Shown: positions 9,112-16,462 of the stretch, piece by piece
Layout: each line of letters starts with the position of its first letter
Numbering within the stretch: position 1 is the stretch's first letter
The notes under the pieces: generated by a model
Told to the model about the DNA's origin: nothing
Databases searched by the model: none
What the model saw: the letters and a program-made list of their open reading frames with translations, nothing else
Translations under genes and position numbers: made by a program
Origin: Flavobacteriaceae bacterium UBA4439
GTDB taxonomy: Bacteria; Bacteroidota; Bacteroidia; Flavobacteriales; Flavobacteriaceae
DNA: 58,869 bases
NCBI GenBank assembly: GCA_002390455.1
Contig: DGPN01000060.1
Location: 5,089 to 63,957, forward strand
Direction of reading: 5' to 3'

Positions 9112-9146
9112 CTATTTTAATGAAATAATATGCTATTTTAATAAAA
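9112..9146 (+). promoter_or_regulatory. Tandem 14-mer direct repeat upstream of GH88 cassette (possible operator)
   Basis: CTATTTTAATGAAA at 9112-9125 is repeated as CTATTTTAATAAAA at 9133-9146. That is 13 of 14 identical bases with a 21-bp offset, two DNA turns, so both face the same side of the helix. The second copy ends 25 bp before the GH88 start codon. The position and phasing suit a regulator-binding site for the cassette, but AT-richness makes chance possible. Confidence 0.4.
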
Positions 9147-9171
9147 CCAATAAAAAAGTTAACGACCATCA

Positions 9172-10554
9172 ATGATTCAGATCAATAATAATATCAAAAT
9201 AGAGGACTTAAAAAAAAAAATAAACCAACTCTGGACGCTTTCTGGAGAAAAAATTAACAGAATAGCTGCTGAATACGACGAGAACCAAGGGGCTCCCGTG
9301 TTTACAGTAAATGGTAAATATGCTACCCGTGGCTGGACCGAATGGACTCATGGATTTCAGTTTGGATCTGCTGTTTTGCAGTTCGACGCAGTTGACGACA
9401 ACCAATTTATTGATTTGGCTAAGAGACAGGTACTGGATAAAATGGCAACCCACGTCAGTCATACCGGAGTGCACGATCATGGGTTCAACAACTTGAGCAC
9501 TTACGGTAATTTATTGCGATTGATGCACGAAGGAAAAATTCCACACAATGAATGGGAGGCTAATTTTTATGCCTTGGCCATTAAAATATCTGGATCTGTA
9601 CAAGCCTCACGATGGACCGATCTCCCCGAAGGCGGTTTTATTTACTCTTTCAATGGCCCCCACTCCTTGTTTGTTGATACCATTCGTTCTTGTAGGATTT
9701 TGATGGCCAGTCACTTGATGGGGCATTCCCTCCAAGGTGAGGGAGACCGAAAAATATCACTCTTCGAGCGCGCGCTGCAGCACATTAAAGCGACATCCAA
9801 ATATTCAATATATTACGGCGAGGGCAGAGACCATTATGATATTTGGGGAAGAACAGCCCACGAGGTTATTTTCAACACCAATGACGGACAATTCCGATGT
9901 CCAAATGCTCAACAAGGTTACACAGGATTTTCTACTTGGACCCGAGGACTGGCGTGGGGAATGCTCGGTTTTGCAGAGGAATTGGAAGCCTTAGAATTGT
10001 TGAATAATGACGAATTGACTGAGTTTGGGGGATTTGATAAAATCGAGGAAATGATGCTCAAGGGCGCCAAAGCTACTTGTGACTTTTACATCGAACACAC
10101 TCCCAGCTGTGGGGTCACCTATTGGGATACGGGAGCGCCTAACCTCCACAAATTAGGAGATTATCTAGATAGCCCTGCAGATCCCTACAATGACTGGGAA
10201 CCCGTGGACAGTTCCGCTGCCGCAATAGGAGCTCAAGGGCTGCTTAGACTCGGAAATTACCTCAGGAAAAAAGGTCAGAAAGATGCGGGAGATAAATATT
10301 GGCAAGCAGGTTTAACCGTTTTTAATTCACTCTTACAAGAACCTTATCTCAGTACCGATACAAATCACCATGGTTTATTGTTGCACACCATTTACCACCA
10401 ACCCAATGGATGGGACCATATTCCCGAAGGAAGTAAAATTGCAAATGGTGAATCTTGTATGTGGGGAGACTATCACTTTAGAGAATTGGCACTGTATGTT
10501 CAAAAAATGATAGCTGGAGAACCCTATTACCAGTATACAAATTGTGTTAAATAA
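9172..10554 (+). CDS. Unsaturated glucuronyl hydrolase, GH88, cytoplasmic
   Basis: 460 aa. It hydrates and cleaves the 4,5-unsaturated uronic acid left by polysaccharide lyases, releasing 4-deoxy-5-keto-uronate. Asp102 in GVHDHGF and Asp169 in SLFVDTIRS sit where the two catalytic aspartates of the Bacillus enzyme (Asp88, Asp149) lie. GYTGFSTWTRGLAWGM and WEPVDSSAAAIGAQGLLRL are typical of the (alpha/alpha)6 barrel. There is no signal peptide, so it should act in the cytoplasm on imported oligosaccharides. It is the first gene of a plus-strand cassette; the next gene starts 10 bp after its stop. Family call firm; exact aglycone unknown. Confidence 0.9.
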   Translation: MIQINNNIKIEDLKKKINQLWTLSGEKINRIAAEYDENQGAPVFTVNGKYATRGWTEWTHGFQFGSAVLQFDAVDDNQFIDLAKRQVLDKMATHVSHTGVHDHGFNNLSTYGNLLRLMHEGKIPHNEWEANFYALAIKISGSVQASRWTDLPEGGFIYSFNGPHSLFVDTIRSCRILMASHLMGHSLQGEGDRKISLFERALQHIKATSKYSIYYGEGRDHYDIWGRTAHEVIFNTNDGQFRCPNAQQGYTGFSTWTRGLAWGMLGFAEELEALELLNNDELTEFGGFDKIEEMMLKGAKATCDFYIEHTPSCGVTYWDTGAPNLHKLGDYLDSPADPYNDWEPVDSSAAAIGAQGLLRLGNYLRKKGQKDAGDKYWQAGLTVFNSLLQEPYLSTDTNHHGLLLHTIYHQPNGWDHIPEGSKIANGESCMWGDYHFRELALYVQKMIAGEPYYQYTNCVK

Positions 10555-10564
10555 TTAACTTCAG

Positions 10565-11392
10565 ATGAGGTCATTAACAAATTATTCTAAGCTTTGTGTT
10601 CATACCCAAACCAATAAACCATGGACGATAGAGGAATGCATCGTCCATTATGCTGCAGCAGGAATCAGTGCCATTTCAATTTGGAGACATTTACTGGAAG
10701 GAAAAGACTTGTTTAAGATTAAAGAGCTGTTAGTCAAGAACCAAATGAAAGTGGTGGCTCTGGTTCGTGGAGGTTTTTTTCCAGCCGTTGATGACAAGAA
10801 AAGAGCATTGGCGTTGGAGGACAATCGTTTGGCCATGGAACAGGCAGCGGCACTGGGGGCTACACAGGTAGTTTTGGTTTGTGGCGCAGATCCGGATCAG
10901 TCTTTAAAAGTGTCCCGTCAACAAATAAAAGAAGGTATTATTGCATTGCTTCTCCAAGCAGAACAATTGGGCGTAAAGCTTTCAATAGAACCATTACACC
11001 CCATGTATGCAGGGGATAGGTCCGCTATATCGTCTCTTGGACAAGCCAACGATTTGTGCGAGGAGATTGACTCGCCGTTGGTTGGTGTTGCCATTGATGT
11101 CTACCACCTTTGGTGGGACGATCAGTTGGAAAAAGAAATCTACCGATGTGGAAAATCAGACAATATCTTTGCTTTTCATGTTTGCGATTGGCGGGTGCCA
11201 ACAACCGATTTTTTAACCGACAGGGGCCTTATGGGAGAAGGCTGCATTCCGGTAAAACAGATCAGAGAATGGGTTGAGAAAGCAGGTTTTGATGGCTATA
11301 ATGAGGTAGAAGTTTTTTCAGAACGTTTGTGGGCTCAAGACCAAAAGCTATATTTGGAAGATATTAAAAGAGCATATTTAAACTACAGTTAA
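10565..11392 (+). CDS. Sugar phosphate isomerase/epimerase-like TIM barrel
   Basis: 275 aa, AP-endonuclease-2/xylose-isomerase-like TIM barrel. The metal-binding positions are intact: Glu in LSIEPLHPMYAGDRS, Asp and His in VAIDVYHLWWD, His in FAFHVCDW and Glu in YNEVEVFS. It is cytoplasmic, with no signal. Family members isomerise or epimerise keto-sugars and inositol derivatives. In this cassette it may act on the 4-deoxy-5-keto-uronate made by the GH88 enzyme, replacing KduI, or on a 3-keto-sugar made by the next gene's oxidoreductase. The specific reaction is inference; fold and catalytic competence are well supported. Confidence 0.8.
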   Translation: MRSLTNYSKLCVHTQTNKPWTIEECIVHYAAAGISAISIWRHLLEGKDLFKIKELLVKNQMKVVALVRGGFFPAVDDKKRALALEDNRLAMEQAAALGATQVVLVCGADPDQSLKVSRQQIKEGIIALLLQAEQLGVKLSIEPLHPMYAGDRSAISSLGQANDLCEEIDSPLVGVAIDVYHLWWDDQLEKEIYRCGKSDNIFAFHVCDWRVPTTDFLTDRGLMGEGCIPVKQIREWVEKAGFDGYNEVEVFSERLWAQDQKLYLEDIKRAYLNYS

Positions 11393-11401
11393 CAATAACA
11401 A

Positions 11402-12547
11402 ATGAAAATACATAAGATTGGAGTTATAATGAATGGGGTGACAGGTAGAATGGGCACCAACCAACACCTCATACGCTCCTTGGCGGCCATTGTAGCCCAA
11501 GGTGGTGTTAAAATAAATGATAATGAAGTCATAATGCCCAATTTGATGCTGGTGGGGAGGAATGAAAATAAGCTAAAAAACTTAGCAAAACGAACCCAAG
11601 TGAAAAACTGGACTACAAACTTGGACGCTGTTTTAAACAAAGATCATTATCAGATCTATTTTGATGCACAAACCACAGGAAGAAGAGCGGATGCCATCCA
11701 CAAGGCTGTGGCAGCAGGAAAACATATCTACTGTGAGAAACCAGTAGCAACTTCTACACAGATCGCATTGGATTTGTACATCGCATGTGAAAAGGCTGGG
11801 GTAAAACACGGGGTAGTACAGGACAAACTTTGGCTTCCTGGAATGATGAAGTTAAAGCGATTGATCGCCAATGATTTTTTTGGAGAAATTTTGTCCGTGA
11901 GGGGAGAGTTTGGCTATTGGGTTTTTGAAGGCCATACCGTACCGGCTCAACGACCCAGCTGGAATTACCGAAAAGAGGACGATGGAGGGATTGTTGTTGA
12001 CATGCTTTGCCACTGGAGGTATGTGTTGGACAATATTTTTGGTTCGGTCAAAGGTGTTTTCTGTATGGGAGCTACCCATATTCCAGAACGCATCGATGAA
12101 AATGGTCAACCCTATAAATGTACTGCCGATGATGCCGCATACGCTATTTTTGAATTAGAGGGAGGGGTCATCGCCCAGTTCAATTCTTCTTGGACTACTC
12201 GGGTCAGAAGAGACGACTTGCTCACCCTTCATGTCGATGGAACTAAGGGGTCTGCCGTAGCTGGTTTGAGAGATTGTTGGACCCAACATTACGGAAATAC
12301 TCCAAAGCCTGTTTGGAATCCAGATATGCCTAACCCCATCGATTTTAAAGCAGGATGGACCAAAGTTCCTGAGCAGGAGGATTTTGATAATGCCTTTAAG
12401 GCACAATGGGAACTCTTCCTCAAACACGTGGTATTGGACACGCCTTTTCCTTGGAATATGATGGAGGGCGCAAAAGGAGTCCAGCTGGCCGAATTGGGCA
12501 TCGAAAGTTGGGAGAAAAAAGCTTGGATTAATATCCCTAAATTATAA
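11402..12547 (+). CDS. Gfo/Idh/MocA-family NAD(P)-dependent oxidoreductase
   Basis: 381 aa. An N-terminal Rossmann domain is followed by the hallmark HIYCEKPVAT motif near residue 116 and an alpha/beta dimerisation domain (residues ~140-370). These enzymes oxidise or reduce sugars, often at C3 or C2. The nucleotide loop is unusual: IGVIMNGVTGRMGTN resembles the DapB-type 'GxTGRMG' rather than the usual 'GxGxxG'. The gene lies 9 bp after the TIM-barrel gene, and its last base pairs overlap the SDR start (ATAATG junction), so translation is probably coupled. Substrate unknown; uronate catabolism is inferred from context. Confidence 0.82.
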   Translation: MKIHKIGVIMNGVTGRMGTNQHLIRSLAAIVAQGGVKINDNEVIMPNLMLVGRNENKLKNLAKRTQVKNWTTNLDAVLNKDHYQIYFDAQTTGRRADAIHKAVAAGKHIYCEKPVATSTQIALDLYIACEKAGVKHGVVQDKLWLPGMMKLKRLIANDFFGEILSVRGEFGYWVFEGHTVPAQRPSWNYRKEDDGGIVVDMLCHWRYVLDNIFGSVKGVFCMGATHIPERIDENGQPYKCTADDAAYAIFELEGGVIAQFNSSWTTRVRRDDLLTLHVDGTKGSAVAGLRDCWTQHYGNTPKPVWNPDMPNPIDFKAGWTKVPEQEDFDNAFKAQWELFLKHVVLDTPFPWNMMEGAKGVQLAELGIESWEKKAWINIPKL

Positions 12548-13317
12548 TGAAGCCTGTAGCACTTATAACGGGGGGCTCCCGCGGCATTGGCCTGGGGATT
12601 GCTCAAGCACTCTTGGAAAAGGGGTATCGCGTTGCCATCAATGGTGTTAGACCTGCCAACTTGGTGGAGTCAACCCTTGAGGAGCTCAAAAGCAATGGGG
12701 GCGAAGTAATCTATTGTCAGGGAGATATTGGTAATGGAGACGACCGACAAAAAATGATCGGTGATATAAAGTCCAAATGGAACCAACTGAACCTCCTGGT
12801 CAACAACGCAGGAGTGGCACCAAAAGAGCGGAAAGATATACTCGAAGCAGAGGAAGATAGTTTTGATTGGTTGATAGGAATCAACCTAAAAGGCCCCTAT
12901 TTTTTAACCCAACTCGCCGCCAATTGGATGATCGATCAAAAGAAATATAAACCAGAAGATGATTTTTCCATCATCAACATTTCATCTGTTTCAGCCTCTG
13001 TGGCTTCTGTTAACAGAGGGGATTATTGTATTTCTAAAGCAGGGATGAACATGACGACAAAACTTTGGGCCGCGCGATTGGGAGAATTCAACATCCCCGT
13101 TTATGAAATTCAACCTGGCCTGATCAAAACAGACATGACCGCAGGAGTGATAGAAAAATACGACAAACTGATTGCTGGAGGACTGACCTTGCAAAAGCGA
13201 TGGGGATATCCTGAAGACATCGGCAAAACAGTCTTAGCTTTAGCAGAGGGAATGATTCCTTATGCTACTGGTCAAACCATTAATATTGACGGTGGAATGA
13301 CCATTAAAACCCTTTAA
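12547..13317 (+). CDS. Short-chain dehydrogenase/reductase
   Basis: 256 aa classical SDR. The cofactor loop is TGGSRGIGLG, the NNAG motif is LVNNAGVAP, Ser lies in NISSVSASVAS and the YxxxK pair in DYCISKAGM; the C-terminus ends in INIDGG. Automatic pipelines would call it 3-ketoacyl-ACP reductase, but its place between a Gfo/Idh oxidoreductase and a sugar symporter argues for a sugar substrate. A KduD-like or DehR-like role in reducing a deoxy-keto-uronate is possible. It starts at the very end of the preceding gene and ends two bases before the small membrane protein's start. Confidence 0.83.
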   Translation: MKPVALITGGSRGIGLGIAQALLEKGYRVAINGVRPANLVESTLEELKSNGGEVIYCQGDIGNGDDRQKMIGDIKSKWNQLNLLVNNAGVAPKERKDILEAEEDSFDWLIGINLKGPYFLTQLAANWMIDQKKYKPEDDFSIINISSVSASVASVNRGDYCISKAGMNMTTKLWAARLGEFNIPVYEIQPGLIKTDMTAGVIEKYDKLIAGGLTLQKRWGYPEDIGKTVLALAEGMIPYATGQTINIDGGMTIKTL

Positions 13318-13319
13318 TT

Positions 13320-13547
13320 ATGAATTATAAAAGTGCTTGGAGAGTCATCGTTATTTCAGTTTTTATTTGCTCTATTATTCAGTTTTCTCCCTGGGTTCTG
13401 GAGGAAAAAACAAATGCTCCCTATTTTCTGGGCATGCCTTTTACCCTTTGGTTTGGCATTTTAATAAGCCTATTGATTGTGTTGTTAACCGCATTAGGCG
13501 GTTATGTTTTTTCTAGACTCAAATCAGATGAATTAAAAGGAGAATAA
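13320..13547 (+). CDS. Small two-helix membrane protein, DUF3311-like symporter partner
   Basis: 75 aa with two predicted membrane helices (residues ~8-25 and ~40-66) separated by PYFLGMPFTLWFG. The layout resembles the DUF3311/DUF997 small proteins encoded immediately before sodium:solute symporters. It sits 1 bp before the symporter start, so a subunit or assembly role for that transporter is the natural inference. The exact family is uncertain. Confidence 0.65.
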   Translation: MNYKSAWRVIVISVFICSIIQFSPWVLEEKTNAPYFLGMPFTLWFGILISLLIVLLTALGGYVFSRLKSDELKGE

Positions 13548-13548
13548 T

Positions 13549-14940
13549 ATGTTGACTTACCTTTTAATTATTGGCGCAGTTTACATTGGTATTTTGATGT
13601 TCTTTTCGTGGAGGACAAAAAAACAAATAAAGACTTCTTCAGATTTTATGTTGGGGGGGGCAAAGATTGGTGTGCTCATAGGATTGTTGACGTTTGCTGC
13701 CACCTTGTTCAGTACATTTACCCTACTGGGGATGCCCGATTTTTCACGGTTGAATGGAGTTGGCGCGTGGATTTTTCTTGCTTTTTCCGATGCCATCATG
13801 GTGTTTTTGATTCTGTGGTTTGGCTTTTACTTGAGAAAGAGGGTAGGTAAATCAACCTATCAAGGGATGTCCGCACTGCTACAGAAATGTTATCAAAACA
13901 AAACGGCTGGTTACCTCTATTTCACAGCAGTTTTCTTATTTTTGATTCCCTATATTGCCATTCAAATCAGGGGTGTGGCGATATTTTTAGTGTCTGCTTT
14001 TCCAGATTTTTTTCCCGTCTGGGGATGGTCTATAGGTATTGTATTAATCATGTTGGTTTATTCAGAATTGGGAGGGCTCAAAGCCATCATTTATGCCGAT
14101 GCTCTTCAAGGTACGCTGCTGTTGATTGTGGTATGGATTGTGGCATTTAACTGTTTGAATCAAGTTGGAGGTCTGGAGACTCTTTTTGAAAAGGCAGCTA
14201 CTGTAAACCGAGATTTACTGTCCACACCTGGACCAAAGGGACTTCTGAATCCGCAATTTTTAATCGCCTCAGCTTTGGCTATTTTGATGATACCGGTTAC
14301 TCAACCCCAGTTGTCCACCCGCTTGGTGATTATGAAAAACTATAATGCATTAAAAAAAATGGCGACTTCTGTTGGTTTTTTTGCTATGTTGGTGATCCTT
14401 CCTACCATTATCATCGGAATGTACGGGGCCATTTATTATACCGATGCCAGTACTGCCGATTTCTTGGGCGGGGTCCTACTGGAAGAGCAACATGAATTGA
14501 TTGCTGCCTTTATTATCATTGGCTTGTTTGCCGCCGCCATGTCAACTTCCGACTCTCAACTTTTTGCCATGGGAAATGAAATCAAAGGTCTATTGGGTTT
14601 AAAAGAAGATGACAATCTGCGGCCCATCAGATTTGTGATTTTATTGTTTGCATTGTCGGCATTGGTTTTTTCATTATTGAGTTCCGATGAATTGGTGCTC
14701 TTGGCCCGATTGAGTTTTTCTGGAACAGCCCTGATGGGCCCTATGATCATGTTGGGTATTTTCTCTAAGCGGTCTCAAGGAATGGCTATGATTATCTTAT
14801 CCGCTTTAGCACTTTTTATTTTTATATTGTCCAATTTGGGATGGTTTCCAAAACAGATTTTTTCTTTTAGAACGGATCTCTTTCTGATGATGGCATTGGG
14901 ATTTGCTGCTATCGCAAATTTCTTTATACTAAAGCCTTAA
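13549..14940 (+). CDS. Sodium:solute symporter (SSS family)
   Basis: 463 aa, strongly hydrophobic with about 12-13 membrane helices. The N-terminal SSS pattern is visible (WRTKKQIKTSSDFMLGG, then GLLTFAATLFSTFTLLGMP), as is the conserved GLFAAAMSTSDSQLF around residue 325. It imports a sugar or organic acid with Na+. As last gene of the cassette it is the likely uptake route for the unsaturated di- or oligosaccharide cleaved by the cytoplasmic GH88 enzyme. No terminator is evident downstream. Confidence 0.85.
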   Translation: MLTYLLIIGAVYIGILMFFSWRTKKQIKTSSDFMLGGAKIGVLIGLLTFAATLFSTFTLLGMPDFSRLNGVGAWIFLAFSDAIMVFLILWFGFYLRKRVGKSTYQGMSALLQKCYQNKTAGYLYFTAVFLFLIPYIAIQIRGVAIFLVSAFPDFFPVWGWSIGIVLIMLVYSELGGLKAIIYADALQGTLLLIVVWIVAFNCLNQVGGLETLFEKAATVNRDLLSTPGPKGLLNPQFLIASALAILMIPVTQPQLSTRLVIMKNYNALKKMATSVGFFAMLVILPTIIIGMYGAIYYTDASTADFLGGVLLEEQHELIAAFIIIGLFAAAMSTSDSQLFAMGNEIKGLLGLKEDDNLRPIRFVILLFALSALVFSLLSSDELVLLARLSFSGTALMGPMIMLGIFSKRSQGMAMIILSALALFIFILSNLGWFPKQIFSFRTDLFLMMALGFAAIANFFILKP

Positions 14941-15020
14941 AAGTTTTGGGGATTGAAATTGCAACAGTGTCAAGAATCACTGTCCAAAGTGTCCAATTAA
15001 TTCTTACAGAAACCATTCTA

Positions 15021-15076
15021 AAACTTACCCCACCCTCAGGTAATCAGTTGGGTTATAAAGTTTTTAGAGTTTAAAA
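15021..15076 (+). repeat. Hairpin-forming repeat, right copy
   Basis: The plus strand reads ACCCCACCCTCAGGTAATCAG then TTGGGTTATAAAG and TTTAAAA. The minus strand at 7991-8050 reads ACCCTATCGCCAGGTAATCAG, then ATAGGTTAGAAAG and TTTAAAA. The copies are about 7 kb apart in opposite orientation, at the two ends of the hsdR-remnant plus GH88-cassette segment. Confidence 0.6.
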
Positions 15077-15111
15077 TATTTTAGCCGTAAAAATAGCGTA
15101 CATAAATAAAA

Positions 15112-15151
15112 TAAAAAACCCCCTAAAGTATTGATTTACAATATAAAAGGG
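15112..15151 (-). terminator. Possible intrinsic terminator of tRNA-Ser
   Basis: On the minus strand, just after the tRNA 3' end, CCCT...TATTG-taaat-CAATA...AGGG forms a stem with an internal loop, followed by GGTTTTTT. Orientation and spacing fit a terminator for the tRNA; the internal loop weakens it. Confidence 0.45.
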
Positions 15152-15161
15152 ATTAGTATTG

Positions 15162-15246
15162 CGGAGAAAGAGGGATTCGAACCCCCGGAGGTGTGACCCT
15201 CAACAGTTTTCAAGACTGCCGCATTCGACCACTCTGCCATTTCTCC
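15162..15246 (-). tRNA. tRNA-Ser(UGA)
   Basis: 85 nt, class II tRNA. The acceptor stem GGAGAAA pairs with TTTCTCC, the discriminator base is G, the anticodon loop CTTGAAA gives anticodon TGA, there is a long variable arm, and the T loop reads GGTTCGAATCC. CCA is not encoded. Its 3' end faces the accessory region (coordinates below 15162), the usual geometry for island insertion, but no integrase or duplicated tRNA end was seen. Confidence 0.95.
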
Positions 15247-15324
15247 TTGGGCTGCTAATATAATATTTATTGATTTTGAATCCTTCGATTTTTCGGATAA
15301 AATACAGGACGATTTTCAACCACT

Positions 15325-16455
15325 TTAATAATTGACATAACCAACGATTTCAAGACCATAACCTGTGATGCCTACTCTGGGCATTTTACTTGAATTACTG
15401 ATCAAGTTCAGTTTTTTGATTTTAAGGTTGTGTAGTATTTGCGCACCAATTCCGAAATCTCGTCTGTCCATTACTATGGGGGGGGCTTTGTCAACTTCTC
15501 CTTTTTGTTGCATCCCTTTGAGTTTTTGAATTCTCGACAAAAGATTTTCTGAGGATTGTTGTTGGTTGATAAAAATAACGGCCCCTTTTTCATCCTGGTT
15601 GATCAAAGAAAAAATATCATCCAAGCCTTTGGTGATTTCCCCTGTTAACATGCTCAAAACATCATTGCTGATTCTCAGGGAATCGATCCTTGTCAAAACA
15701 GCTTCGCCTTCTTCCCAACTTCCTTTGGTCAGTGCCAGATGAATCTGTTGATTGGTGGTCTGTTGATAAGCCCTTAATCGAAAAGGACCAAAGCGGGTTT
15801 CCACCTGAAAATCACTCTTTTTTTCAATCAAGCTGTCGTGTTGCATCCGATAAGCGACCAGATCTTCAATTGAAACAATTTTCATATCAAATTTTTGAGC
15901 CACTTTCAGCAGTTCTGGAAGTCGAGCCATGGTTCCATCCTCATTCATGATTTCGACAATTACCCCTGCGGGCTCGAATCCTGCCAAACGTGCAAAATCA
16001 ATTGCGGCTTCTGTATGTCCGGTGCGACGTAAAACGCCACCGTCTTTGGCAATCAAAGGAAATACGTGACCCGGTCGGGTCAGATCTATGGCGCGTGTTT
16101 TTTTGTCGACCATTGCACGTATGGTTTTGGAACGATCGGCAGCAGAAATCCCCGTTGTGACTTCGTTGCCTCGGTAATCGACCGAAACAGTAAATGCGGT
16201 GTCCATTGGATCTGAAGTTGAGTTTACCATCCGATCCAATTTTAATTTTTTACATTTTTTTTCGCTGAGCGGAGTACAAATCAGACCCCTTCCATGGGTG
16301 GCCATAAAATTGATTTTCTCTGGAGTAATTACCTCAGCTGCGGCTACAAAATCTCCTTCATTCTCCCGATCTTCATCGTCAACCACTACGATGATTTCTC
16401 CTCTTTTGATGGATGCGATGGCTTCTTCTATAGTGTTCAGTGATGTTTTTGGCAT
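15325..16455 (-). CDS. ribB: 3,4-dihydroxy-2-butanone-4-phosphate synthase with degenerate GTP cyclohydrolase II domain
   Basis: 376 aa. Residues ~1-205 are RibB, converting ribulose 5-phosphate to the four-carbon riboflavin precursor; the VVDDEDRENEGDF, THGRGLIC and RPGHVFPL motifs are intact. Residues ~210-376 align with GTP cyclohydrolase II (RibA) by length and by RDFGIGAQIL and GYGLEIV. However, the zinc-binding cysteine cluster expected in the middle ('C-x10-C-x-C') is absent, being replaced by RISNDVLSMLTGE. The second domain should therefore not make the RibA product, and a separate ribA is expected elsewhere. The lptF/G-like gene ends 7 bp upstream. Confidence 0.88.
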   Translation of the reverse strand: MPKTSLNTIEEAIASIKRGEIIVVVDDEDRENEGDFVAAAEVITPEKINFMATHGRGLICTPLSEKKCKKLKLDRMVNSTSDPMDTAFTVSVDYRGNEVTTGISAADRSKTIRAMVDKKTRAIDLTRPGHVFPLIAKDGGVLRRTGHTEAAIDFARLAGFEPAGVIVEIMNEDGTMARLPELLKVAQKFDMKIVSIEDLVAYRMQHDSLIEKKSDFQVETRFGPFRLRAYQQTTNQQIHLALTKGSWEEGEAVLTRIDSLRISNDVLSMLTGEITKGLDDIFSLINQDEKGAVIFINQQQSSENLLSRIQKLKGMQQKGEVDKAPPIVMDRRDFGIGAQILHNLKIKKLNLISNSSKMPRVGITGYGLEIVGYVNY

Positions 16456-16462
16456 AAATTCT

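Larger units (their letters stand above)
8941..9171. other. Upstream region of the GH88 cassette
   Basis: Non-coding. It contains the inverse partial repeat at 8956-8984 and the tandem 14-mers at 9112-9146. The promoter of the cassette is expected here, but no clean TTG/TAnnTTTG pair was found. Confidence 0.5.

Noticed and set aside
15162..15246. tRNA-Ser as attachment site of an integrative element
   Set aside because: Orientation fits, but no duplicated tRNA end and no integrase were found, so no att site is called.
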